Assembly (NCBI RefSeq): GCF_902499555.1
Contig: NZ_CABVMM010000001.1
Coordinates: 186,001 to 250,000 of the forward strand
Length of the DNA: 64,000 nt
Direction of reading: 5' to 3'
DNA from: Mesonia oceanica
Lineage (GTDB): Bacteria > Bacteroidota > Bacteroidia > Flavobacteriales > Flavobacteriaceae
The position numbers were made by a program, and so were the translations under genes. Of the stretch, positions 9,031-18,676 are shown in pieces. The notes below the pieces were generated by a model. The model saw only the letters and a list, made by a program, of their open reading frames with translations, made no database searches and had not been told where the DNA came from. Numbering within the stretch: the first letter of the stretch is position 1; each line of letters opens with the position of its first letter.

Positions 9031-9066
9031 AAAAAGCTTCAAGTGATACCTACTTGAAGCTTTTTT
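9031..9066. terminator. Bidirectional terminator between convergent genes
   Basis: AAAAAGCTTCAAGT (9031-9044) pairs with ACTTGAAGCTTTTT (9052-9065), with A run on one side and T run on the other, so it can end transcription from both the PNGase-like gene and the AlbA_2 gene. Confidence 0.9.
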
Positions 9067-10198
9067 AATTATACCTTACTTTTCTTAATATTCTCAAATT
9101 ATCCTTTAATCGTTGATAAGCAATGGGATATTTTTTTAGCAATAATTTTGCCTGATCAAGCTTTTCGTAGGCATCTTCAATACCATTTAGATAACACAAT
9201 AACAAAGTGTCGGGCAAACGTTTGATATCTTTTTCTTCATGGGGTAGTAAGTTCAGGTTTTTGGATAATTTATCGATTAATGCTGAATTACTGTTATAAA
9301 TATGATATAAGGTTTTCTTCGGGAATTGAGGTGCTTCAAATAAAATTTTACTTTCAATCTCGTAACTCATATTATTTTTAAACCTTATTTTTACTTCTTC
9401 TAGCGGATAATATTGATAACTTTCATACAGTCCTAGATACACATATTCAATAATCTTGAATTCATCGGGGGCAAAAAAAATACTGATTTCATCTAAATCT
9501 GAATAAAATAACTTTACCTGCTCATTAATCAATTCAATATTTACCCTACTGTAGTATTTTTGATCCTTAACAACTTTTTCTTTTCCTGCCCAACAGACCA
9601 CAAAATATTCTTGAAACACTTTATAGGAAGGGTTGTAATCTCTGTTTTTGCGCATAAAATCGAAAACACCATCGAGTGTGTACTCGATGGTGTTTTGCGA
9701 ATGACTTTCTATAGAAGCTACAATTTGAGAGTTTCTATCGGTTAAATCTATTCCGAAATCTTTTGGCATGCTTATACTCCCATCTCTAAAAAAGACAGCA
9801 CCTCCGTAATATTTCCAGATATTTTTCCGCAGGCTGCAAACCTTACCTTGGTTTGCCCGGATAATCACTAGACCAACTACCTTATCATTAGGTAAGTGCG
9901 GAAAAAGGATGTTTTCGTAAGTGATGTTGGGCGGATTGGTGAGATAGGCATTTACCAAATTCTGAATTTTACTATCATCAAAAAAATCGACTCCCACAAT
10001 ACTATTGTCTCGGTCTTCCACACCAACTACAATGTAACTGTTGTTAAATGAATTGCTATTAGAAAGTGCACAAACATGTTTTAAAAATTTTGCTTTCCCT
10101 TCTTTATCACCCAAATTCAACTTACGCTTTTTGTCATAAAAACTGTTCTCATCGTTATGAGCCAATAGATTTTTTATGAGCAAGCGCTTGTTAATCAT
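9065..10198 (-). CDS. AlbA_2 (Schlafen-type) putative nucleic-acid-binding protein
   Basis: A 377-residue cytoplasmic protein. Residues ~10-150 match the AlbA_2 domain (PF04326): NSFYDKKRKLNLGDKEGK, LSNSNS, YIVVGVEDRD and IVGVDFFDD. The rest, ~170-377, is unrecognised and probably helical. AlbA_2 proteins are often annotated as ATP-binding or transcriptional regulators; some related Schlafen domains are nucleases, so no activity is asserted. The start codon lies 1 base after the SDR gene's stop, indicating translational coupling with that gene. Confidence 0.75.
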   Translation of the reverse strand: MINKRLLIKNLLAHNDENSFYDKKRKLNLGDKEGKAKFLKHVCALSNSNSFNNSYIVVGVEDRDNSIVGVDFFDDSKIQNLVNAYLTNPPNITYENILFPHLPNDKVVGLVIIRANQGKVCSLRKNIWKYYGGAVFFRDGSISMPKDFGIDLTDRNSQIVASIESHSQNTIEYTLDGVFDFMRKNRDYNPSYKVFQEYFVVCWAGKEKVVKDQKYYSRVNIELINEQVKLFYSDLDEISIFFAPDEFKIIEYVYLGLYESYQYYPLEEVKIRFKNNMSYEIESKILFEAPQFPKKTLYHIYNSNSALIDKLSKNLNLLPHEEKDIKRLPDTLLLCYLNGIEDAYEKLDQAKLLLKKYPIAYQRLKDNLRILRKVRYN

Positions 10199-10199
10199 A

Positions 10200-10952
10200 T
10201 TAGTTTTTATCTACGATAGTGGAGGAAGCTTGCGAAGTGCACATGACAATTAAGTCGGCAATATTTACATGGTAAGGTCGGGTAACAACAAACCTGATGA
10301 TATCAGCAACATCTTCAGGTTGTAGAGGTTCAAAACCTTGATAAACTTTGGAAGCTTTTTCGCTATCTCCTTTAAACCTTACTTCACTAAATTCAGTTTC
10401 TACCATTCCAGGATTAATCGCACCAACCCTTATTCCCGTGCCGTTAAGGTCAATTCGCATTCCTTGGTTAATTGCATTAACGGCATGTTTACTAGCGCAG
10501 TACACATTTCCATTAGGATAAACTTCTTTTCCGGCAGTAGAACCGATATTGATAATATGTCCGCTACCGCGTTTTACCATCTGTGGAATAATTTGCTTGC
10601 TCACATAGAGTAAGCCTTTTACGTTAATATCAATCATCGCATCCCAATCATCAATACTTCCATCTTGAATAGGATCTAACCCGTGCGCGTTTCCGGCATT
10701 ATTAATTAGGATATCAATTTGCTTAAATTCTTCCGGTAACGAAGCAATTGCTTGTTTCACTTCATCTCTATTTCTAATATCAAAACTTAGCGTATAAACT
10801 TTTACATTACTGGAAAGTTCATTTTTCAATTCATCCAAACGCTGTTTTCTTCTTCCACAGAGAATTAAATTCATATTTTCTTTTGCCAGTTCAATGGCTG
10901 TGGCTTTTCCTATTCCACTCGTTGCTCCCGTTATAAAGGCTGTTTTGCTCAT
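10200..10952 (-). CDS. SDR-family NAD(P)-dependent oxidoreductase
   Basis: A 250-residue classical short-chain dehydrogenase with TGATSGIG (8-15) for the cofactor, NNAG (84-87) and a Ser138/Tyr151/Lys155 catalytic triad (YCASK). CGRRKQR after the second strand favours NADP(H). It closely resembles YdfG-type 3-hydroxy acid / serine dehydrogenases, a substrate guess from overall similarity only. First gene of a two-gene unit with the AlbA_2 gene. Confidence 0.88.
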   Translation of the reverse strand: MSKTAFITGATSGIGKATAIELAKENMNLILCGRRKQRLDELKNELSSNVKVYTLSFDIRNRDEVKQAIASLPEEFKQIDILINNAGNAHGLDPIQDGSIDDWDAMIDINVKGLLYVSKQIIPQMVKRGSGHIINIGSTAGKEVYPNGNVYCASKHAVNAINQGMRIDLNGTGIRVGAINPGMVETEFSEVRFKGDSEKASKVYQGFEPLQPEDVADIIRFVVTRPYHVNIADLIVMCTSQASSTIVDKN

Positions 10953-11125
10953 TAAAATTTACTTTTTGTTTAAAAGTAATTCAATTTAAATATTATAAAA
11001 AAGGAATTGGTTATTTATCTGAAATTCTTTAAGTAATTGTTAACCTATTCGTTAAAGAGCGTTAATATTGATTGTTGAATAGAAACCATCATCTAAAATA
11101 GCGGAAAATTTTAAAAAGCAATTAG

Positions 11126-11932
11126 ATGAAAAAAATGAATTTAAAATCGATTTTAGCCCTATTTATGGGAGTTGTATTATTTGCTTCTTGTAGCGATGAT
11201 GATGATAACAACGATAATTCTGCAGAAGCAACTTCGAGAATGTCTGTAAAATTAGTTGATGCTCCAGGTGATTATGATGCGGTGAATATTGATGTGCAAG
11301 ATGTAGTGATAAAATACGAAGGTGATGAAACCGAATACCATGTAGGTGAAGTGGATGCAGGTATTTACGATTTATTAGAACTTACCGGAGGGCAAAGTGC
11401 TAATCTAGCTATTAATGAAGAGATCCCAGCAGGAGATATTTCTCAAATTAGATTGGTATTAGGGACAGAAAATACAGTTGTAATTGATGGTGAAACCATG
11501 AATTTACAAACCCCAAGTGCTCAACAATCAGGTTTAAAAATCAATTTGAATGAAACCTTAGAAGAGGGAATTTTATATGAATATGTTTTAGACTTTGATG
11601 TCGAAGCATCGATTGTAGAGCAAGGAAATGGAGGTTATTTATTAAAACCGGTAATTAGAGCTAGTAAATTAGCTGTATCAGGAATTATTTCAGGAACTGT
11701 AATTCCTAGTGCTACGCAAACTTTAGTAACTGCAACAAGTGCAGATGGTAATGTAGTAGTTTCTACATATACCGATACCAATGGTAATTATACATTATAT
11801 GGATTGCCAGAAGGTTCTTATACCTTAACTTTCACCCCTGAAATAAGCCTTGGTTTAGAGGTTCAGGTGCTTGAAGGTATTGATGTAGATATTGAACAGA
11901 CTACTGCGGTGGAAGTGGTGACTTTTCAATAG
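11126..11932 (+). CDS. DUF4382 lipoprotein with carboxypeptidase-regulatory-like domain
   Basis: A 268-residue lipoprotein: lipobox LFASC with Cys22, followed by an acidic SDDDDNNDN linker that suits surface export of Bacteroidota lipoproteins. Residues ~38-175 match DUF4382 (MSVKLVDAPGDYDAVNIDV, then VGEVDAGIYDLLELTGG). Residues ~183-268 form a CarboxypepD_reg-like beta-sandwich (GIISGTVIPS, TDTNGNYTLYGLPEGSYTL). Function is unknown. Single gene with its own terminator. Confidence 0.8.
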   Translation: MKKMNLKSILALFMGVVLFASCSDDDDNNDNSAEATSRMSVKLVDAPGDYDAVNIDVQDVVIKYEGDETEYHVGEVDAGIYDLLELTGGQSANLAINEEIPAGDISQIRLVLGTENTVVIDGETMNLQTPSAQQSGLKINLNETLEEGILYEYVLDFDVEASIVEQGNGGYLLKPVIRASKLAVSGIISGTVIPSATQTLVTATSADGNVVVSTYTDTNGNYTLYGLPEGSYTLTFTPEISLGLEVQVLEGIDVDIEQTTAVEVVTFQ

Positions 11933-11965
11933 TACACAATAAACACATAAAAGCTTAGTTATAAA

Positions 11966-11998
11966 GGGTGAGGAAATTATTTTTTCTCACTCTTTTTT
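11966..11998 (+). terminator. Rho-independent terminator after the DUF4382 gene
   Basis: GGGTGAG (11966-11972) pairs with CTCACTC (11986-11992, one G-T pair), followed by a run of seven T. Confidence 0.75.
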
Positions 11999-12064
11999 AT
12001 TTTTCTTTAAAAAAATTGCAACACTCGATTCTTCATGAAGTCTTTTGAACAAAAGACTTAAAAA

Positions 12065-12095
12065 TTGCTTGATTTTAACAATTCAGTTATCTTTG
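12065..12095 (+). promoter_or_regulatory. Candidate promoter of the bat operon
   Basis: TTG (12065-12067), 20 bases, then TATCTTTG (12088-12095), a match to the TTG / TAnnTTTG pattern of Bacteroidota. It would give a leader of about 100 bases before the MoxR ATG at 12203. A second -7 match, TATTTTTG at 12140-12147, lacks a well placed -33. Confidence 0.5.
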
Positions 12096-12202
12096 ATGCT
12101 TTTGGCATTTTTAACCCAATATTAACAATATTGAATGAATATTTTTGAACTTTGCCAAGTCTTAGAAAGAGAATAGAAAGAATTTAACTTTAGTTATAAA
12201 TT

Positions 12203-13204
12203 ATGGAAGAAAACACATCCGTAGATATTGCAGGTTTAAATGAAAAAATACAACGAGAGAGTTCGTTTGTAGATTTGTTAACCAATGAGATGAACAAAGT
12301 AATCGTCGGTCAAAAACACATGGTCGAGCGGTTGTTAATTGGGCTATTGGGGCAAGGACATATTTTGTTGGAAGGTGTTCCCGGTTTGGCAAAAACCTTG
12401 GCGATTAATACTCTTTCCAAAGCTGTTAAAGGAAGTTTTAGCAGGATTCAGTTTACGCCAGATTTACTTCCTGCCGATGTAGTAGGGACGATGATTTATA
12501 ATATGAAGGTGAATGACTTCAGCATCAAAAAAGGTCCCATTTTTGCCAATTTTGTACTAGCAGATGAGATTAACCGTGCGCCGGCCAAAGTACAATCGGC
12601 TTTGCTGGAAGCGATGCAAGAAAAACAAGTAACCATTGGGGAGCAAACCTTTGTGTTAGACAAACCTTTCTTGGTTATGGCTACACAAAACCCAGTAGAA
12701 CAAGAAGGAACCTATCCGTTGCCTGAAGCGCAAGTTGACCGTTTTATGCTAAAAACTGTGATTGACTATCCTAAGATTGAAGAAGAACAATTAGTCGTAA
12801 GAGCTAACTTAAAAGGTTCTTTTGAGAAGGTAAATCCGGTAGTCTCATTAGAGCAAATATTGACCGCTCAACAAGCGGTGCGTGAAGTCTATATGGATGA
12901 AAAAATTGAAAAATATATTCTTGATATCATTTTTGCTACACGTTACCCGGAGAGGTATAAATTAGAATCTCTAAAACCATTAATATCTTTTGGAGCTTCA
13001 CCAAGGGGTAGTATTAACTTAGCAACGGCGGCTAAATGTTATGCCTTTATCAAAAGAAGAGGTTATGTGATTCCTGAAGATGTAAGAGCCGTAGTACTCG
13101 ATATTTTACGCCACAGGATTGGTATTACCTATGAAGCGGAAGCTGAAAATATTACTTCAGAAGATATCGTAGGTAAAATTGTTAATGAAATTGAAGTACC
13201 ATAG
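12203..13204 (+). CDS. MoxR-family AAA+ ATPase
   Basis: A 333-residue cytoplasmic AAA+ ATPase of the MoxR subgroup: Walker A GVPGLAKT (58-65), Walker B LADEINR (119-125), sensor-1 TQNPVEQEGTYPL (161-173) and the C-terminal lid with FGASPRGSINL. MoxR ATPases act as chaperones together with VWA-domain proteins, and it heads the classic Bacteroidota bat (aerotolerance) order. The 53-base gap to the DUF58 gene holds no terminator, so the operon continues. Confidence 0.93.
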   Translation: MEENTSVDIAGLNEKIQRESSFVDLLTNEMNKVIVGQKHMVERLLIGLLGQGHILLEGVPGLAKTLAINTLSKAVKGSFSRIQFTPDLLPADVVGTMIYNMKVNDFSIKKGPIFANFVLADEINRAPAKVQSALLEAMQEKQVTIGEQTFVLDKPFLVMATQNPVEQEGTYPLPEAQVDRFMLKTVIDYPKIEEEQLVVRANLKGSFEKVNPVVSLEQILTAQQAVREVYMDEKIEKYILDIIFATRYPERYKLESLKPLISFGASPRGSINLATAAKCYAFIKRRGYVIPEDVRAVVLDILRHRIGITYEAEAENITSEDIVGKIVNEIEVP

Positions 13205-13257
13205 AATAGAGGAAGCTGGTTGAATTTTTTCAGTTTAATCTAATCTGATGCGGAATA

Positions 13258-14124
13258 ATGAACACGAAAGAACTCCTTAAAAAAGTAAGAAAAATAGAAA
13301 TTAAAACACGTCGGTTAAGCAATCACGTGTTTGGTGGCGAATATCATTCTACCTTTAAAGGTCGCGGGATGACCTTTAGTGAAGTGCGTCAATACCAATT
13401 TGGGGACGATGTACGAAGCATCGACTGGAATGTAACAGCACGTTATAACGAGCCTTTTGTAAAAGTGTTTGAAGAAGAACGTGAACTCACCATGATGTTG
13501 ATAGCCGATGTTTCCGGCTCTGAGTTTTTTGGTTCTACCGAAACCTTCAAAAAAGATATCATCACTGAAATCGCTGCAACCTTAGCTTTTTCAGCAACCC
13601 AGAATAATGACAAAATAGGTTTGTTGCTGTTTTCAGATGAGGTGGAGTTGTATATTCCTCCTAAAAAGGGACGTTCTCACGTCTTAAGGATTATTCGGGA
13701 ATTATTGGAATTTCAGCCTAAAAACAAGCAAACAGACCTTGCTAAAGCATTAAAATTTCTTCAGAATATGATGAAGAAAAAAGCGATCGTGTTTATTCTT
13801 TCAGATTTTCTAACCGATGATTATCAGCACACGCTCAAAATTATGGGTAATAAACATGATGTTACCGGTATTCGGGTTTACGATAAAAGGGAAGAAGAAA
13901 TGCCTAATGTGGGAATGGTGCAAATGCAAGATGAAGAAACCGGTGAACTTATTTGGGTAAATACCTGTTCTAAATCAGTTAGAACAGGTTATGCCAAATA
14001 TTTTAGGGACCGCGCAGATTATTTCCAGTCCAGTTTTAGGCTCAGCGGTTCAGGAAGTATCAACACTAGAACCGATGAAAGTTACGTGAAAAAATTGTTG
14101 GGCTATTTTAAACAAAGAGGTTAA
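13258..14124 (+). CDS. DUF58 domain protein of the bat operon
   Basis: A 288-residue DUF58 protein. The conserved block RGMTFSEVRQYQFGDDVRSI (37-56) followed by WNVTARYNEPFVKVFEEE is diagnostic. A VWA-like fold follows with a partial MIDAS, DVSGS (84-88). DUF58 proteins almost always sit directly after MoxR and are thought to be its partners at the membrane. There is no transmembrane segment here, so it is probably cytoplasmic. One base separates it from the next gene. Confidence 0.92.
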   Translation: MNTKELLKKVRKIEIKTRRLSNHVFGGEYHSTFKGRGMTFSEVRQYQFGDDVRSIDWNVTARYNEPFVKVFEEERELTMMLIADVSGSEFFGSTETFKKDIITEIAATLAFSATQNNDKIGLLLFSDEVELYIPPKKGRSHVLRIIRELLEFQPKNKQTDLAKALKFLQNMMKKKAIVFILSDFLTDDYQHTLKIMGNKHDVTGIRVYDKREEEMPNVGMVQMQDEETGELIWVNTCSKSVRTGYAKYFRDRADYFQSSFRLSGSGSINTRTDESYVKKLLGYFKQRG

Positions 14125-14125
14125 C

Positions 14126-15760
14126 ATGAAGCAATTACTAAAGCAAATATTAGTCAGCAAGCTTCTATTTTTGGCGGTATTCGGAGTGCTTTTTCTTCAG
14201 CAAACTTCAGCACAGGAAATTTCATCTTCTGTAGATACCACCCAAATAAAAATAGGTGAGCAGATTCACTACAAAATAAAAGTAGAAGCAGATACCACTT
14301 CCATCATTGTATTTCCAGAAGGACAAACATTTATGCCTCTGGAAATGGTAGAAGCTTATAAAATAGACACCACCAAACTTAAAGCGGGTAAAAATTGGCA
14401 GTTAAGCAGAGAATATGCTTTAACCCAATGGGATTCGGGAGCCTATACTATTCCTAGGCAGAAAATTCTAGTGAATAACCAACCCTTTTTTACCGATTCC
14501 GTAAAAGTAGAAGTGGCTACTGTTGCCGTAGATACTACGAAGCAAGAAATTTTTCCCATCAAGCCTACCATAGAAATTGAAAAACCTATGCAATTTCCCT
14601 TATGGATAGTATGGTTGCTAATAGGCTTATTGGTGATAGCAGGAATTGTGTTTTTGATTATCAAACTTCGGAAACGAAAATTGGAAAAAGAAAAACAACT
14701 GCCACCTTACGAGCAAGCAATACAAACGCTTCATAAGTTAGATGAAAGTAAGACCTTGGAGCATGGGGAAATGAAAGCTTACTATTCAACTCTAACCACT
14801 GCCATAAAAAGGTATATTGATGAAGAAATTGACGAGCGAGCATTAGAGAGTACTACCGATGAGTTAATCACAAGGTTAAATAGATTAAAGGAAAATCAAA
14901 AGATTTACCTTGATCAAAAAGTGATTGATGAATTAGCTGAAATTCTAAGAAGGGCAGATTTAATAAAGTTTGCCGGTGGAGGGATGGATAAACTTACCGC
15001 TAAAAATGATCGGAAGCTTATAGAAGAAGACATTAATAGTATTAAAGAATCGAAACCTGAGCCTACCGAAGAAGAGCGTTTACAAGACGAAGCTTATCGA
15101 GAAGAAAAACGCCAAAAGAAAAAGAAAAGGACAATTATTTTTTCTATTGTGGGAGGAGTTTTTCTACTTCTTGCAGTGATCGTAGGTTTTGTAGCTGTAA
15201 AAGGTTATAATACTGTAAAAGATCAGGTTTTTGGTACCCCTACCAAAGAATTATTGAAAGGCGAATGGGTCACTAGTGAATACGGTAATCCGTCCATTAA
15301 GGTTTCAACCCCGGAAGTTTTAAGAAGAACTTCAGATTCACTTAGTTTACCGGCTCAAAGCAAAGCTGCAAAACCAGAAATGTTTAGTTATGGAGCTTTA
15401 ATGGGTAATTTTCATATCACGATAACTACGGTTCCTTTTCCTCCTAATACTAAATTTGATTTTGATAAAGCCGTAGATGGGATTTATAATCAAATGGAAA
15501 AAAATGGTGCCCGTAATATTTTAATGAAAGATCAAAAATTTACGATTCCTTCAGGACAGGAAGGTGTAAAAGTTTTTGGAAGTGCGGTTTATAAAAATCC
15601 GTTGACACAAAAAGATGAAGAAAAAAGTTATACAATTCTCAACTTGTTTGAAAAAGGAGGATTGGAGCAGGTTACCATCATTTATAATAAAAATGATGAA
15701 TATGCTGAAGAAATTGCGAATAGGGTAATTAATTCTGTTGAATTTAATAGCGAAAATTAA
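14126..15760 (+). CDS. Bat-operon membrane protein with extra C-terminal domain
   Basis: A 544-residue protein: signal peptide (to ~29), periplasmic beta-domain ~30-150 similar to BatD N-termini (SSSVDTTQIKIGEQIHYKI), TM at 159-179, cytoplasmic helical region ~185-330 of DUF4381-like character (PPYEQAIQTLHKLDES, ATTAIKRYIDEE-like pattern), a second TM at 336-358 and a periplasmic C-terminal domain ~365-544. The usual protein at this operon position ends after the cytoplasmic helical region, so the second TM and last domain are an addition whose role I cannot name. Start and stop overlap neighbours tightly (TAATG with batA). Confidence 0.75.
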   Translation: MKQLLKQILVSKLLFLAVFGVLFLQQTSAQEISSSVDTTQIKIGEQIHYKIKVEADTTSIIVFPEGQTFMPLEMVEAYKIDTTKLKAGKNWQLSREYALTQWDSGAYTIPRQKILVNNQPFFTDSVKVEVATVAVDTTKQEIFPIKPTIEIEKPMQFPLWIVWLLIGLLVIAGIVFLIIKLRKRKLEKEKQLPPYEQAIQTLHKLDESKTLEHGEMKAYYSTLTTAIKRYIDEEIDERALESTTDELITRLNRLKENQKIYLDQKVIDELAEILRRADLIKFAGGGMDKLTAKNDRKLIEEDINSIKESKPEPTEEERLQDEAYREEKRQKKKKRTIIFSIVGGVFLLLAVIVGFVAVKGYNTVKDQVFGTPTKELLKGEWVTSEYGNPSIKVSTPEVLRRTSDSLSLPAQSKAAKPEMFSYGALMGNFHITITTVPFPPNTKFDFDKAVDGIYNQMEKNGARNILMKDQKFTIPSGQEGVKVFGSAVYKNPLTQKDEEKSYTILNLFEKGGLEQVTIIYNKNDEYAEEIANRVINSVEFNSEN

Positions 15761-16776
15761 TGTTCGATTTTAATATTAATAACATCACTTTTGAAAATCC
15801 ACAATGGTTTTGGCTGTTTTTGCTTTTCCCAGTTCTTATTGCTTGGTATATATGGAAGAGAAATAAGCAAACTCCAGAAGTAAAAATATCCAGTATTAAA
15901 GGTTTTAAGGTAAAACAAGATTTATTGCCTAAGTTAAGACCTGTTTTGCTATTCCTTCGTTTGTTATGCTTAGCATTACTCATTACGGCAATGTCAAGAC
16001 CAAGAACGGTAGATGTAACCTCAAGGACAAAAAAAACACAGGGGATAGATATTGTTATGGCGATAGATGTTTCGCCAAGTATGTTAGCGAGGGATTTAAA
16101 GCCTAACCGTTTGGAAGCTTTAAAAAAAGTAGCTTCAGATTTTATTAACGACCGTCCCAACGATCGTATTGGTTTAGTAGTCTATTCTGGGGAAAGTTTT
16201 ACCAAAACCCCAATTACCAGTGACAAAAGTATCGTTCAGAGTGCCTTACGTGATGTTAAGTATAGCGATTTATTAGAAAACGGAACAGCTATTGGGATGG
16301 GGTTGGCTACCTCCGTTAATCGTTTAAAAGAAAGTAAAGCCAAGAGTAAAGTGATTATTTTACTTTCAGATGGGGTAAACAATGCCGGATTTATTGACCC
16401 GAAAATCGCTACCGAATTAGCCGAAGAATATAATATTAAAGTCTATACCATTGGTCTTGGCTCAAACGGAACGGCAATGGGACCTATTGGAATATCCCCT
16501 AACGGACAATTGAGATACGGTCCTACAAAGGTGCAAATAGACGAAGACTTATTAAAACAAATTGCCAACCAGACTGGAGGAAAATACTTCCGAGCTACGA
16601 ATAATGAAAAGCTGGAAGCAATTTATAAAGAGATCAATAAATTAGAAAAAACCGAAGTAGAAGAATCTAAGTTTTATAATTACGAAGAGAAATACAGACC
16701 CTTGGTAATTTTAGCTGGAATTCTATTTCTATTGGAAATTTTATTAAGAAACACTGTATTTAGAAGCTTTGTATAA
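15760..16776 (+). CDS. batA: BatA, VWA-domain membrane protein
   Basis: A 338-residue inner-membrane protein with N-terminal TMs at ~16-32 and ~62-79, a VWA domain from ~95 with MIDAS motif DVSPS (103-107) and later LSDGVNNAG, and a C-terminal TM ~308-330. It is the first of the two Bat VWA proteins, expected to form a membrane complex with BatB and to be acted on by the MoxR ATPase. The ATG overlaps the preceding stop by one base (TAATG), showing translational coupling. Confidence 0.9.
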   Translation: MFDFNINNITFENPQWFWLFLLFPVLIAWYIWKRNKQTPEVKISSIKGFKVKQDLLPKLRPVLLFLRLLCLALLITAMSRPRTVDVTSRTKKTQGIDIVMAIDVSPSMLARDLKPNRLEALKKVASDFINDRPNDRIGLVVYSGESFTKTPITSDKSIVQSALRDVKYSDLLENGTAIGMGLATSVNRLKESKAKSKVIILLSDGVNNAGFIDPKIATELAEEYNIKVYTIGLGSNGTAMGPIGISPNGQLRYGPTKVQIDEDLLKQIANQTGGKYFRATNNEKLEAIYKEINKLEKTEVEESKFYNYEEKYRPLVILAGILFLLEILLRNTVFRSFV

Positions 16777-17826
16777 ATGGTAGTATTAGAAGAAAAAATA
16801 TTCTTTTGGCTGTTACTGGCAATACCAGTGGTTTTGCTGTTGTATTTTCTAAATATTCTTTGGAAACGAAGAACACAGAAAAAATTTGCTACCGCTGTAT
16901 CGTTAGAACGTTTAAGTCCGAATAAATCTAAGTTTAAACCGGTTTTAAAAGTGATTTTGTGGAGTTTAGCTATTGCCTTTTTAACCATGGCGATGGTCAA
17001 CCCTAAAATTGGTTCTAAGATGGAAACCGTTAAACGGGAAGGGATTGATATTGTTTTTGCAATAGACGTTAGTAAAAGTATGCTAGCCGAAGATATTGCA
17101 CCCAATCGTTTAGAAAAGTCGAAACAATTGGTCACTCAAATCATTAACAATTTAACCAGTGACCGTATTGGGATAATTGCTTATGCGGGATCAGCATTTC
17201 CGCAGTTACCCATCACTACAGATTACGGTTCAGCTAAACTGTTTCTACAAGCCATGAATACCGATATGGTTTCAAGTCAAGGAACGGCCATTAATGAAGC
17301 TATTGAATTGGCGCAAACCTATTACAATGATGAATCTGAAACCAACCGTGTATTGTTTCTTATTAGTGATGGAGAAGATCACGGAGGTGATATTGCCGAT
17401 ATTGCTGAACAAGCCGCAGAAAAAGGCATTCGTATTTTTACCATTGGTGTAGGAACTGCTAAAGGCGGGCCTATTCCTATCAAGAGAAATAATGTTATTC
17501 AATCTTATAAAAAAGACCGAAATGGTGAAACTGTAATTACGCGTTTAGATGAAGCGACCTTAAAACAAATTTCAGATGAAACTAATGGTGAATACATTGA
17601 CGGTACAAATACCAAGGAGGTAATAGATAAGGTGAACGATATTTTGGCAAATATTGAAAAAACCGAATTCGAGAGTAAACAATTTGCAGATTATAAAGAT
17701 CAGTTTCAATGGTTTTTAGGTTTTGGCATACTTTTTATAGTATTAGATGTGTTTGTTTTAGAAAGGAAAACGGCTTGGATTACACGCCTTAACCTGTTTA
17801 ATGAAAAGAAAGAAGATGAAATGTAA
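16777..17826 (+). CDS. batB: BatB, VWA-domain membrane protein
   Basis: A 349-residue paralogue of BatA starting directly after its stop. TMs at ~8-28 and ~57-74, MIDAS DVSKS (97-101), LISDGEDHGGD later in the VWA domain, and a C-terminal TM near FGILFIVLDVFVL. BatA and BatB together are the core of the Bat complex first described in Bacteroides aerotolerance. The end of the gene overlaps batC. Confidence 0.9.
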   Translation: MVVLEEKIFFWLLLAIPVVLLLYFLNILWKRRTQKKFATAVSLERLSPNKSKFKPVLKVILWSLAIAFLTMAMVNPKIGSKMETVKREGIDIVFAIDVSKSMLAEDIAPNRLEKSKQLVTQIINNLTSDRIGIIAYAGSAFPQLPITTDYGSAKLFLQAMNTDMVSSQGTAINEAIELAQTYYNDESETNRVLFLISDGEDHGGDIADIAEQAAEKGIRIFTIGVGTAKGGPIPIKRNNVIQSYKKDRNGETVITRLDEATLKQISDETNGEYIDGTNTKEVIDKVNDILANIEKTEFESKQFADYKDQFQWFLGFGILFIVLDVFVLERKTAWITRLNLFNEKKEDEM

Positions 17827-18676
17827 GCTTATTATATTTTTACTTATTGGTTTGACAGCTTTTCAGCTTCAGGCACAAGATAAAAAAGAAGAAAAAAGAA
17901 AGCGAGAAGCTAAGTTTCTTGCTGCTGAAGCTCAAGAAGACTTGGCAGAAAATAACTTTATTGATGCCGAGGCCAACTACCGAAAAGCAATCTCTAGGGA
18001 TCCCGATAATGCTGAATTGAAGTATAATCTGGGAACCGTTTATTTTAACAAAGAAAAAAATCAGGAAGCTTTTTCCCGATTGAACCAATCTGTCAAAATA
18101 GCAGAAAGTAAAGCTTTAAAACACAGAGCTTATCACAATCAAGGAAATACTTTTATGAAAGAAGAAAAGTATGAAGAGGCCGTACAAGCATATAAAAATG
18201 CTTTGCGCAATGACCCAACTGATGATGAAACCCGTTATAATCTGGCTGTAGCCAAAGAAAAGGCGAAGAAAAAACAGCAAGATCAAGAGAAGCAAAAAGA
18301 TAAGGATAAAGAAGATAATAAAGAAAAAGACAAGAACAACGAAGGAAATCAGGACGGGGAAGACCAGAATAAAGAAAACAAAAATCAAGATAACCAAGGA
18401 GAAGAAGGCAAGAAGGAAGAAGATAAAGAAAAGGAGAACCAACAGCAGAAAAAAGAAGGCGAAGGCGACCAAAAGAAAGAGCAACAGCAACAGCAAGACA
18501 GTGGAGAAAAAGGTGATGAAAAGAGTGAGCAGCCGCAACCGCAAGAAGGTAAAATGTCTCCGCAGCAAATAAAGAACTTGCTGGAAGCGATGGAAAATCA
18601 AGAAAAAGAAGTTCAAGATAAAATCAATGCTCAAAGAGTTAAAGGGCAACGAAGTAATACAGATAAAGATTGGTAA
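17816..18676 (+). CDS. batC: BatC, periplasmic TPR protein with low-complexity charged tail
   Basis: A 286-residue exported protein, with signal peptide MKCKLIIFLLIGLTAFQLQAQ if read from ATG 17816; ATG 17801 would add MKRKK and is also possible. Residues ~30-145 hold three TPRs (EANYRKAISRDPDNAELKYN-type). Residues ~150-250 are almost only K, E, D, Q, N and G, followed by a conserved MSPQQIKNLLEAMENQEKEVQ helix. This tail is usual for BatC. The start overlaps batB by 11 bases and the stop overlaps batD by one (TAATG). Confidence 0.88.
   Translation: MKCKLIIFLLIGLTAFQLQAQDKKEEKRKREAKFLAAEAQEDLAENNFIDAEANYRKAISRDPDNAELKYNLGTVYFNKEKNQEAFSRLNQSVKIAESKALKHRAYHNQGNTFMKEEKYEEAVQAYKNALRNDPTDDETRYNLAVAKEKAKKKQQDQEKQKDKDKEDNKEKDKNNEGNQDGEDQNKENKNQDNQGEEGKKEEDKEKENQQQKKEGEGDQKKEQQQQQDSGEKGDEKSEQPQPQEGKMSPQQIKNLLEAMENQEKEVQDKINAQRVKGQRSNTDKDW

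Noticed and set aside
12140-12147. Second -7 match (TATTTTTG) before the bat operon
   Set aside because: It lacks a TTG at 17-23 bases upstream; the element at 12088-12095 has one, so it is preferred.
18116-18649. Hydrophobic 177-codon minus-strand frame opposite batC
   Set aside because: It is the complement of the Lys/Glu/Gln-rich low-complexity tail, which reads as Phe/Leu on the other strand; batC is intact.
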